Source: Medicago truncatula
Taxonomy: Eukaryota > Streptophyta > Magnoliopsida > Fabales > Fabaceae
Reading direction: 5' to 3'
Length of the DNA: 64,000 nucleotides
Assembly: GCF_003473485.1 (NCBI RefSeq)
Contig: NC_053045.1
Coordinates: forward strand, 8,458,501-8,522,500
Shown: piece after piece, positions 45,285 through 60,752 of the stretch
Layout of the letters: each line of letters begins with the position of its first letter
Position numbering within the stretch: the first letter of the stretch is position 1
The notes under the pieces: generated by a model
The model's input: the letters and a program-made list of their open reading frames with translations, nothing else
Databases searched by the model: none
Told to the model about the DNA's origin: nothing
Program-made: the position numbers and the translations under genes

Positions 45285-46002
45285 CATTTTTATATGATAT
45301 TTTGGATGGAAAAATGTTAGATAATAGTATTTATGTTAGTTTTTATGGTCAGAATTATGAACCTCCAATTTCTTGTTCGATTTATTATTGTTAATTTCTC
45401 ATGCTTTAAAAACTCATTTGGTGTCCTTTTATCAACCAAACAACCTACATAAGACAATATCCTTCCATGATATTTATAGTTTTTATTGAGCGATATGCAT
45501 ACATTTGTCTCTTTTTAAAAGCTTTTTAAGAAAAGTTGATGTTTTTAGTTTTTCAAAATAGGATTTAATATACTAACATTTGTCATTTAAAATAAATCTA
45601 TCTCTACTTTTCAATAAACACGATTAAAAATACTAATAACAATTAACATACTAACATTTGTCACACAAAATAAATCTATTTCTACTTTTCAACACACTAT
45701 TGAAACTAAACATGACCATAATTGAACATAAGAAGTTCATTCCCGATTATTTTACCATGTAAATTATTTGTTGCCGCTATATATGTTGAGAGATAAATAT
45801 CATTATATAAAAAAGCCCTTATTTAAATATCCAAAATGTACTGTTTATATGTTTTTTTTTTTTTGAGCAATACTGTTTATATGATAAAAATATAAACTTA
45901 TGTTTTTCAAAATTTCACAACTTAAATAAGTGTGGAATTTGGATCACACTAAATGTATTGTAGAAGATGGTATAATTAAAATGAATGAAATTATATCAAT
46001 AA
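45285..46002. other. Intergenic, F-box gene 3' flank
   Basis: AT-rich, with two similar blocks (about 45560-45615 and 45650-45700, ACTAACATTTGTC...AAATAAATCTAT) that form a loose direct repeat of about 85 bp period. No gene recognised. Confidence 0.45.
45852..45870 (-). mobile_element. 19-bp tail-only retroposed insertion
   Basis: Thirteen T followed by GAGCAA lie between exact 13-bp copies of TACTGTTTATATG (45839-45851 and 45871-45883). This is what an almost completely 5'-truncated, minus-strand LINE/SINE insertion leaves. Confidence 0.78.
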
Positions 46003-46075
46003 GCCCGTCTAGCTCAGTTGGTAGAGCGCAAGGCTCTTAACCTTGTGGTCGTGGGTTCGAGCCCCACGGTGGGCG
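46003..46075 (+). tRNA. tRNA-Lys-CUU: tRNA-Lys (anticodon CUU)
   Basis: A 73-nt cloverleaf. The acceptor stem GCCCGTC pairs with GGTGGGC apart from wobble; D arm TAGCTCAGTTGGTAGAGC (box A), anticodon loop CTCTTAA with CTT at 46036-46038, and T arm GTGGGTTCGAGCCCCAC (box B). No intron, no encoded CCA, and a TTTT pol III stop at 46077-46080. This is a typical nuclear plant tRNA-Lys that reads AAG codons. Confidence 0.98.
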
Positions 46076-46509
46076 CTTTTGAAAAATAAATAATTTTCCC
46101 TTTTTGTCTTTTTCGGTGCAAACACATTTTGTTGGGACCTGGACCGATTCGATAGTTATTTTTTTTTAACATATTGTTTTATTCACCAATTAAATAACAC
46201 CATTCATTATTTTATTTGTATAGCATTTATCAATAATTACTGTAGAATAATATATCATGAACAACAAGCATCTTGAGATATATTGCTAAACAAAATTTAG
46301 CTTTTCGTGGAACAAATGACAAGATTAACGTACAGTAATGGGAACACTTTTGTATCTTGTTGCGAGAAATAATTACACTATCAGTGGTATTTTCCAGTGC
46401 ATTAGATAAAATAATAATATACGAGTTTAATTTATATACAATGTCAGTGTTATGACAAATCATGTGTTTTTAATTCATTAATTGACAATGTATATAAATT
46501 AACCTCATA

Positions 46510-47028
46510 ATTAGGCATGTCAACAAAACTCATATTGTGGTTATCCGCCTGAACCAAACCCAATTTGACGGGTTTTCCTGGTTTTGATTGGGTTTGGGTA
46601 TAAGTTTGGATTTTCTCCGATTTCAAAACATGGGTATGGGACGGATAACATGTATGTACTCATCCCGAACCCATACCCAAACCCGTCCCGAATGCAGAAA
46701 AGTATTTTATGTTGATAAGTCATGTTATTTTGTTTGATAATTGTCGTGTTATAAAAAACTACCGTTGATATTTAAATGAGCAACTAAATCAATTGGTCTA
46801 ACAAATGTTAAAGTGAAAATATTGATGGATAATGCATTACAACATTTATCTATGGGTTGTAAAAAAACTTCTATTTTTTATTAAAAAATATATATTCAAT
46901 GCGAGGACGAGGATGGGGCGGGGATACCCGAACCCGTCGGGGACGGGGATTGCGTTCAATTTATAATCCCCCTTGGATTATAAAAGTCTGCTTATTCCAC
47001 TTTCACCAAAATGTTCAAATATAAACTT
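46510..47028. repeat. Repeat with (A)CCCGA/GGGGACGGGG motifs
   Basis: GACGGGTTTTCCTGG near 46567, CCCGAACCCATACCCAAACC near 46665 and GGCGGGGATACCCGAACCCG then GGGGACGGGGAT near 46915 are unusually GC-rich islands in AT-rich DNA. This pattern is common in dispersed plant transposon remnants; the superfamily is undetermined. Confidence 0.5.
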
Positions 47029-47164
47029 CTTGCAGTCAGGGACGGATCCAGAAATTTTAATATGTGGGGTCAAATAATGTTTATCATAATATTTATATTT
47101 TTTTTGAATAAAATTTATCATAATATTTATATAAAAAATATTTAAATTCAAAACCAATAATATG

Positions 47165-47500
47165 ATAGGTTAAATATATTTTTAGTTCTTGCAAAATCAC
47201 GAGCTTTCAAATCTAATTCTATTCAATTTTAAATGATAATTTCTTGGTAGAGAATATTTAAGGTGAGGGAATATATTGTCCTAGTCGAAGGCGGTGAAAT
47301 TTTAATGATAATTTCAGTCCTCAATAATATTATAGTTTGTACAATAATTCATATTTTGAAAACTTTTTATAAAAACATCGATTTTTAGTCCTCAAAATAG
47401 TCCCTATAATATGCAAAAATAGAGACTCAAACTTAATAAAAAAAATTGAGAGACTAAACTTAAAAAAATTCATAATTTTATAGAAACTAAAAACATAACC
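47165..47500. repeat. MITE with GGTTAAATATATTTTTAGTT ends
   Basis: Left GGTTAAATATATTTTTAGTT (47167) and right AACTAAAAACATAACC (47484-47500) are approximate inverses, enclosing about 300 bp with more TTTTTAGTCCTC/TAGTCCCTATAA pieces. Same broad family as repeats near 44.7 and 42.1 kb. Confidence 0.6.
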
Positions 47501-47504
47501 TTAA

Positions 47505-48087
47505 GGGTATGTTTGGTTGACGAAAGAAAGTGAAAGGAAAGAAAGTTTAAGGAAAGAAAGTGAAAGGAGAGAAAGATAGTGGAAAGTGAGATGATTTGTT
47601 TAGTTGTTTGGTATAAGTGAAAGTGAAAAGAAAGTGAAAAAGAAAGAAAGAGTTATAGTTATGAAAAGACAGAAATATCCTTGAACATAATAAAATATAT
47701 TACAAGAATAAAATAATAAGAATAATAGTGACCTAAATTAAATAAATACTCAAATATAAAATAGTTGAAGACATATTATCTAATTTAGTAGTTAACTTCT
47801 TTAAATTTAAAAATTATAAAGTATTACTTGTTTTTTATTTATACTTTATAATTATAATAAAATAAAAAGGTAGTAGGTTTTATGGTCTTTTTCAATCAAA
47901 AAGCAAGAATCTGTACCCTTTCCATGGCATGATGCGCGGAAACATATTTGGAATGGTGGGTCCCACACAAACAATCCATCCTCATGTCTTTCTTAGGTTG
48001 TTCCAAAAGGTAGAAGGATGTTGAAATCCATGCCTTCTTTCCTCTTTCAATCTTTCCTTAATATTTCTACCACAACCAAACATACCC
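47505..48087. mobile_element. Tourist-like (PIF/Harbinger) MITE, 583 bp
   Basis: Inverted ends GGGTATGTTTGGTTG / CAACCAAACATACCC, flanked by TAA on both sides (47502-47504 and 48088-48090). The left arm is a run of GAAAG units (GAAAGAAAGTGAAAGG) mirrored by CTTTCC on the right. Related ends to the 38982 element. Confidence 0.87.
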
Positions 48088-48883
48088 TAAGTGATAACAT
48101 CTTCATCATTAAACAAAAAATTGGAGATAACAAAAAATATACCATTTTAAATCAAAAAATTGAACACCTTAATATGAAAGGATGATAATTACTCTCTCTA
48201 TTGTTCGATTTTCTTCCCTCATGGATTGACAGTCAACTTTCATCTTTTACTTGCCTCTTTCATTTGTTTTTTGGAGCATTTTCATTTTATTTTAAAAGCT
48301 AAAACATATACCTCAATTTTTGTTGTAATGCAAGACGAGTGGGATAGTAGTACAATAATTGTCTCTTAACATTTTTTCTATATCTTCAAATAATTATCAC
48401 TTTAAAATATCAATGTAACACTTATTATATTTTCCCTATTATACTTTTATTTATTTAATTTCATTAAACTTAACTACTCTACTAACAATAATTAATAATA
48501 ATATTTTAGTAGATGATACTAATTTTATCATTAAAATCAACACTATTATTTATTCTTTTAAAATTTATGCATAAATTTTAAACGTTTTGAGACGGAGAGA
48601 GGAATTTGTTAACAAATATTATATTCTTAATTTACATGTATGCAATATTTAAATTCATCTTTTCCTGAAGAAAAAAAAAAATCATGCTATTTCGTTTGTG
48701 TTTTATGTATTAGGTGGTTTTCCTTCAAAACAACTGTATTAAGTGTAATGTGGGGTCAACACAAAATTTCAAGTGGGGTCATCAGATGAAAATACCACAT
48801 TTTGTGTTATACAAAAAACAATGGAGTGGGGTCAGCTGACCCCAATTAGCTTGCTGTGCATCCGTTCCTTGCAGTAAAGGAGG

Positions 48884-49806
48884 TGGGGTTTAGCATGGGA
48901 ACGGGGAGTTGTTTCCTATCATAGAAAAGTTTTTTTGGACTATTAGATCATGTAAGGAACATAATATTATCATAGTCTCTCATACTATATTATTTTTACA
49001 CTATTCCATCACCCTTGTCTCTCTTCCATGTCCTCACTCACCCGCCAGCAACATGAACTTCACCATCAGCACCGCCCTCCCAAACCTCACAACTTATCCC
49101 CCTTATTACATCCATAAATCTATTATTCAACTGATTAAGAACCTTTATAAATCTTACAATAAAACACTAAAAGCTAACATTTTGTTCAAAAAAATTTCGA
49201 TTTAAAGTTGTTCATTAGATCCTGTTGCAACAAAAATAGCAAATTCCAATGTCAAAAACAACAATTACAAATTACAATCTCAAACTAAACTAAAGAGGAA
49301 TACTCAATAACACATCGGTGGTATGTAATTTGTAAATAAAAAACAGTCTTTGATTATATTTAGGAGTAAACAATTTTTATTGAGTATTTTTGTTTTATTT
49401 CTTTATTGAGCTAACAAAAATCAAAGGCTGTCTTGATTCCAAATCAAAAACAGTTCTATAATAAACAAATCTGGTATCGGTGGTATGTAAAAGTTATATA
49501 TAATTAAATGATATAATTATAGTTCTTGTTAGTTTTTGTTTCAGAGGGTTATAATTAAATGATAGAATGATGAATCATGAATTACAAAACGATGTATATT
49601 TTGTCTCCGACGAGAATCCGGTGGGATTGTGTTAGTTAGTTGCACATGGTTGAAGAAAAAAAGAAGAACAGGATGGTGGTGGAAGATGTTGTAAAATATA
49701 GTGTTGAGAGACTATGATAATATTATGTTCCTTACTTAATCTAATGGTCCAAAAAAACTTTCCTATGGTGAGAAAGGATTTCCCTTTCCCATGTTAAATG
49801 CCACCT
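48884..49806. mobile_element. Fold-back element with ~120-bp inverted ends
   Basis: GTTTTTTTGGACTATTAGAT and AAGGAACATAATATTATCAT on the left (48930-48980) recur inverted at 49700-49760, and AGGTGGGGTTTAGCATGGGA at 48884 recurs inverted as TCCCATGTTAAATGCCACCT near 49787. The middle has no convincing gene. A Mutator-like non-autonomous element is likely; the target duplication is not clear. Confidence 0.8.
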
Positions 49807-49834
49807 TGAAAGGATCTACACATTGAAGTAAATT

Positions 49835-50483
49835 TTGATTGCTCAAGATCAAATTTTAAATTCAAGAAATCAAATTTTAAATCTACGTGTAGTTTGTCCT
49901 CTACAGTGTACGTTTTGTAGCGAAAATGAGGACAGTACGCACGCGCTATTCACCTGTCCCAAAAGCGCGCAATGTTGGCAGCAGATGGGGCTATGGTACA
50001 AAGTTTCACATGTTTCAAATGTCGGCAACATATCCAGTATCATTTTCGAAATTCTGCTGCATCTGCAACCTACCAACATTCAATTTTTACTTTTTTAGCA
50101 CTTTAATGTGGAGCATATGGAAAAACAAAAATAACAAAGTGTGGAATGTTTCTTCAGACACGTGTCAAGTTATTTGTGACAGAGCCACGACATTGCTACA
50201 GAGTTGGAGGAACGCTCAAGAAGTTAAGCAACAAGGATGTATGCGCATCAATCCTAGTCATGTCGCAACTTGTACAAAACCATCTCCGGGCAGGTACAAA
50301 TGTAATGTTGACGCTTCCTTTTCTGAAACTCTAGACATCGTGGGCATAGGTATGTGTATCACAGACGCATAAGGAGCCTTTGTGCTGGCTCAAACAGAAT
50401 GGTTCTCACCTATCATTGATGTAGATATTGGGGAGGCTATCAGCCTCTTGAAAGCTATGGAATGGGTAAGGGACCTCCATTAG
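49835..50483 (+). pseudogene. LINE zf-RVT and RNase H fragment
   Basis: First frame: VVCPLQCTFCSENEDSTHAL then FTCPKSAQCWQQMGLW, the zinc-binding reverse-transcriptase tail of L1-like elements. A frameshift then gives STLMWSIWKNKNNKVWN and, near 50300, YKCNVDASFSETLDIVGIGM and EAISLLKAMEWVRDL, the start of an RNase H fold (D of NVDASF, E of GEAISLLKAMEW). A stop lies between. Dead fragment. Confidence 0.82.
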
Positions 50484-50504
50484 TAGACAAGCGAACGAAA
50501 TTTG

Positions 50505-50985
50505 CTCATATAACTATTAAAATTTTCAATTTGGTCCCTTATGGTTTTGGTGAGGGACAAAATTTACTGCACTTGCGTGAATATTAGACGTTGAATGATT
50601 TAGGGATTTGCTGCAATAACATGATGAAGGAAGAAGCAAAGATCAAAGATGAAAATTCATAAACGGGCACCGAATTAATGGGTTTTTGAGAGAAGAAGAG
50701 AGATTGAGTTTTTAAAAACATAATTTGAGATTTTAATTTTTGATTGATTGTATTTGTAATTTTTCTTGTGAAGATGATGAAGATGATATAAAGATGAATA
50801 AGAATATGAAGAAAAACAAAAATTAGGTGTTGGTGGTTCATTGTTACATACAATGGACTTGCAATCAAATGACTGAAACCATATCAAGAATATTAAGCGT
50901 TAAAAAACTAACGGAGATGATCAAAATGATTAACGGAAGATAAGGGACCAATTTGTAAATTTTTATAGTTATTAGGCCACTTTAA
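50505..50985. mobile_element. Fold-back MITE, ~480 bp
   Basis: ATAACTATTAAAATTTTCAA then TTTGGTCCCTTAT (50508-50542) is matched inverted by ATAAGGGACCAATTTGTAAA then TTTTTATAGTTATTAGG (50940-50976). No target duplication was fixed and the interior is non-coding. Confidence 0.75.
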
Positions 50986-50989
50986 AACA

Positions 50990-51848
50990 AAGAATTAAGT
51001 TAAGGGGTCGACTAGATTTAATAACACCAAAAAAAAGTTCACTCCAATAGTAGAATTCTTATGAACTCAAGTTAAAATGGATGCTACGATTGAGCCTTCA
51101 TCTTTAAAACCTTTAGTGAAAAATTGATGTTTAAAACTTGTTCTCATAAGGATTCTCTTAAATGTTAAATAAATTAACAACAGATTCTTAAAATTAAGAA
51201 CCACATTAGAGTTGCTCCCTTAGTTTTCTGATAATGGGTATTATTTCTGTATCTGATCCGCTAGAAAGTATAGAAAATTAAGATTGGATCTGGATAAATG
51301 CCACTTGATGAGGACTAGACGCACTTCATGATCATCTTCTGCTTTAATCTAATGTACAGTTAGATAATCATGCTGCCAAAATAAAGTTTCCTACTTTAAG
51401 ATCAAATAAAATTTATCTACAATTTAGATTATAAATCAAATTCATTGTAAATTTATCAGTAAAAATGTTTTTTCTTCTAAACACTGTTTAGAAAACAACA
51501 ATTACGAGGAAAAGATTTCACACAAAATTGCTTAATACTTGGCAATACATAACTTGAGTCACTTCAGAGTTTAGATAAACTTGAAGCACTTAGAAATACC
51601 AAAAGAATGCAGAATATTGCAATAAGTAAACAAAATTTAGACAATTCTAGTGTAAGTTAAAATAGCTTCTGTATCTCAGCTTTTTAGAAGCTTTCTCGTA
51701 TAACTTCTACAACTTTAAAAGGACTTTGAAGAACCATAAAATTGTTCTGAATAATAAGCTCTCAAAACTAATCTAGAGATGGCCTTCAACTATGAAAACA
51801 GCTAAATGTAGGGGTTACATATGCAATTTTACCTTAACTGTCGAGCAA
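50990..51848. other. Intergenic and 3' UTR of the helicase gene
   Basis: AT-rich sequence downstream of the minus-strand helicase stop. No protein-like frame. The part nearest 51848 should be its 3' UTR. Confidence 0.45.
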
Positions 51849-57792
<5,944 letters not shown>

Positions 57793-58052
57793 TTTGATTA
57801 CAATTCCACCACCGTACAGAGGAAGTGTTCAGAAACAGTTACTAGCTGCAAAATAAAACAAAAACGATTATAATAAGATAGATAATAATCAGCGAAACCT
57901 CAATAGAGAAAAAAAAGGGAACGGACCTGAGTGACGGCGGTTCGAAAGAGAGAGAGAGAGAGAGAGAGACCGGAGAAGCTTACGGAAACGGCGCGGGGTC
58001 ACTTTCTTACTGCCTCACTTCCAAAGCTCTCAACTCTAATCAAGGTTTTAAC

Positions 58053-58088
<36 letters not shown>

Positions 58089-58090
58089 GA
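57793..58090. other. Helicase 5' region with GA and T tracts
   Basis: Upstream of the helicase ATG. A (GA)n run at 57948-57970 and a poly-T run at 58056-58085 lie in the probable 5' UTR/promoter. A conserved-looking element TTTTTACATCGACAGTGCA near 57710, inside intron 1, matches MITE ends near 29.86 kb. Confidence 0.6.
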
Positions 58091-58559
58091 ACCAAACCCC
58101 TATTACTACTATTCGGAATTTTTATTTAAATATGTTCATATGATTTTTCTTTATTATTTTAAAGGGTCTAGTTAACAAGTGTCCGGGACATTATGCTAAA
58201 TTAAATAATTATTTTTTTTAAAATTTTAAAGTTTTTAATTTCCAATGATTACACAAACTTTCATAAAAAATTATTATTTAAAGTCCTTAATCAATGCTTC
58301 GGAAGTAATAGTTAACATTTTCTTATTTTAAAAATGAACCTTTATTTTTTCTAAAATATAATCTATATATTTTTTTGAAATAAAAATAAAATGCGAAAAC
58401 AATCAAAGTTATGAAATGGAAGAAGTATTTTGTCTCTGAATCATAGAAATGTAAACAATCTCTAAAACATTTTAAAATTTATTAAGTAAAATTACTCTCT
58501 TCTATTTTAAGAGTCAATGAAATCAACGACTAGTTTTTTATTTTGGTTACAAATGAAGG

Positions 58560-58647
58560 ACTAGTTTAATGAATTGAAAATAACATAGGCATGTATAAAA
58601 TATGTAAAGTTTGGGTTCGAACTCCGAACACCAGAAAAAAAAAAACA
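58560..58647 (+). mobile_element. SINE remnant, plus orientation
   Basis: ATGTATAAAATATGTAAAGT then TTGGGTTCGAACTCCGAACA (box B) and CCAG followed by an A run, the same motif order as the inverse of the SINE at 29078-29168. The 5' head and target duplication are not clear. Confidence 0.65.
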
Positions 58648-59122
58648 ATCATACAAGGGGAAATAGAACATTACTTGTTTAAAGTTATTAGTCTACATTT
58701 TTTTTTTATAATTTTTTTAATGTATTATTATAAAAGTTAATGAAAATATGATGGTATGTATATCAAATTCTCTAAAATGTTATGTTAAATATACAAATGA
58801 AGTTTAATTTCATTGATTTATTAGTTTATTAATTTATTTAAATATGAATCATATTATTTATTTAAACTTGTTCATATGAAATATGTTTTTCATTAGGCTA
58901 ACAAGTAAGACTTTCAAAAGACCAAACTCTAACCTAAAAATTAAGTTTATAATAGACTACAAGCCAAGCTTAGACTTTCGATTTTTTTTAAGTCATGGTT
59001 TACGTCTTGTAGAGCCTAACTTGACACAGACTATTCCTACCCCTGCATATTCTAAACAATCATGCAAAATTGGTTCACTTGGTAAAGAGTTGACTTGCAT
59101 ACAAGATAGTGAGTTCAACTCT

Positions 59123-59402
59123 TGTTGCCAACATGATGACCTTTTTAATGGATGATTTATAAGTACCTCTCTTAGAGATAACTGAACCTTGAGGTCTACA
59201 TGGGTATTATAATTTTATAGTTCGTAAACTAAATAGGAGAGGTGAATCTTTTATCCAAAAATAGTTGTTGCCAACATGTTGACTTTTTAATGGATGATTT
59301 GTAAGTACCTCTCTTAGAGATCACTGAATCTTGAGGTCTGCATGTGTATTATTTTATAGTTCGTAAAGTAAATGGGAGAGGTGAATCTTTTAACCAGAAA
59401 TA
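59123..59402. repeat. Two tandem ~140-bp units
   Basis: Unit 1 59123-59265 and unit 2 59266-59402 both run TGTTGCCAACATG, AATGGATGATTT, AAGTACCTCTCTTAGAGAT, CTTGAGGTCT, TTATAGTTCGTAAA and GAGAGGTGAATCTTTT. About 90% alike. The left flank TGGTAAAGAGTTGACTTGCA and GAGTTCAACTCTTG look like tRNA-type boxes A and B, so this may be a SINE whose body was tandemly duplicated. Confidence 0.8.
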
Positions 59403-59695
59403 GAACATTACTCATTTGTTTTTTACTAAACATATATATGGAAGGATTCACTTCATTAGATACTTTTAGTTTTCTATTTTCTATTAATTTTTTGAACTAT
59501 TCCAGAACATTAGAAGTTCATACTATATTCGATATTGTAAGAATTATTGGCGTTGCCTTCCCATTCGTTTTTGCTTTGTTAATACAATGAGAGTTTGACC
59601 AGTGATTTCCTATACAATCATGCCTAATCAAATTACAATCATTGATATTCTAAATATGGAGATATGCGTATAATAGTCTGATACACCAATCTAGG
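59403..59695. other. Intergenic, nothing supported
   Basis: AT-rich, one short plus-strand frame without recognisable motifs. No feature called. Confidence 0.4.
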
Positions 59696-59950
59696 CTAAA
59701 TCGGAGGTTGACGAATGTTGAGACTATCAAGAAAATCGTGAAAGAGTTGCAACGGAAGACCTTTGGTGAAGATGCCACCAATCTGATAACGTGATGAAAC
59801 ATGTAATACTCTTACTTGGCTGTAAGCAACTTTTTCCCGCAAAAAATGTATATTCATCTCGATGTGTTCGGTGTGTTGATGTTGAACTGGGTTGCCGGAA
59901 GGGTACATTGCACTCACGTTATCACAATAAACAAGAGTAGCTGTCATAAC
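59696..59950 (-). pseudogene. Ty1/copia RNase H C-terminal fragment
   Basis: Minus strand reads LVYCDNVSAMYPSGNPVQHQ, then HTEHIEMNIHFLREKVAYSQ and GGIFTKGLPLQLFHDFLDSL, the conserved end of copia polyproteins (YCDNxSA, HTKHIEID.HFVREKV, D..TKGL). It is open but starts in mid-domain; the rest of the element is gone. Confidence 0.88.
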
Positions 59951-60752
59951 TGGAAAATGTAGCCGTCATAACTTTAATCATCATAGATTAGATCTATATT
60001 TCTTCCTGGTTGGGTTTTGACATTAGCCCCATCCTTAAAAAAAAGTGAAGTCTAATTATCATTGAAAACAAGAAGACAAGATGACATATGTTTTCCTTCA
60101 TACTCAATTGCAATGCTCAAATTCAAAACATGTAACCTAAACATGTTATTCAATTTTGACAGTTTTTTTTTTTTTTTTAATCTTGAATGTATACTAAGCT
60201 CTCTTGTTTAGGTTAACAATAAAAATAATTTTGAAAAAGAAGCATATTTGTTTGTACAAGATAGAGTAGGTAAACTTGTCCCCACAAGAAAAACAAAATA
60301 GAGTAGGTGAAGAAAAGGTTTTGGTATATGGAGTCATGGAGAGAAGATTTGGAATAGTCTTGTTGCAGAAGGTTAATAGTTGAGAGGTGCAAGCGGTTTA
60401 ACTCAAGCCGTATTGTCATTCGTGAGGATTCACGAGGAATATTCTCGCGACATATAGTATTACTGTATATAAAAAATGAAACTGGAGGGAGTATTAAACT
60501 TTAAACAAGGGAGAATATGGAAGAAGTAACTATAAAAGCTATACTTTATTATCTTCCTTTCAGCTGAATGTGACATAAAATCTTATTACATATATGTATA
60601 TATCATAACAGGACCAAATGTCCATCGTACATGACAAAATTTGCGTAACCAAAATTGAAGGGAACCCTGTGTTCATCCCTTGTCGAGGGAGTATAAACAT
60701 TCTATGTCTAAAGAATAAAGGGTATAAGCACTTAGCAGTATTCAGAAACACT
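59951..60752. other. Intergenic and SEC1 3' UTR, no gene seen
   Basis: AT-rich, with a T run near 60165. The part nearest 60752 should be 3' UTR of the minus-strand SEC1-type gene. No other feature supported. Confidence 0.4.

Larger units (their letters stand above)
47037..48867. mobile_element. Putative non-autonomous hAT element, 1.8 kb, with nested MITEs
   Basis: Left end CAGGGACGGATCCAG; right end reads inverted as GAACGGATGCACAGC, a partial match. CTTGCAGT (8 bp) abuts both ends (47029-47036 and 48868-48875), consistent with hAT. The phrase TGTGGGGTCAAATAATG on the left and TGTGGGGTCAAC, GTGGGGTCAGCTGACCCC on the right recur inside. It holds a MITE at about 47165-47500 and a Tourist MITE at 47505-48087. 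No transposase. The right TIR is eroded, so limits rest mainly on the duplication. Confidence 0.6.

Noticed and set aside
48909-49205. 98-codon plus-strand frame
   Set aside because: Starts inside an inverted-repeat arm of the fold-back element and matches no family I know.
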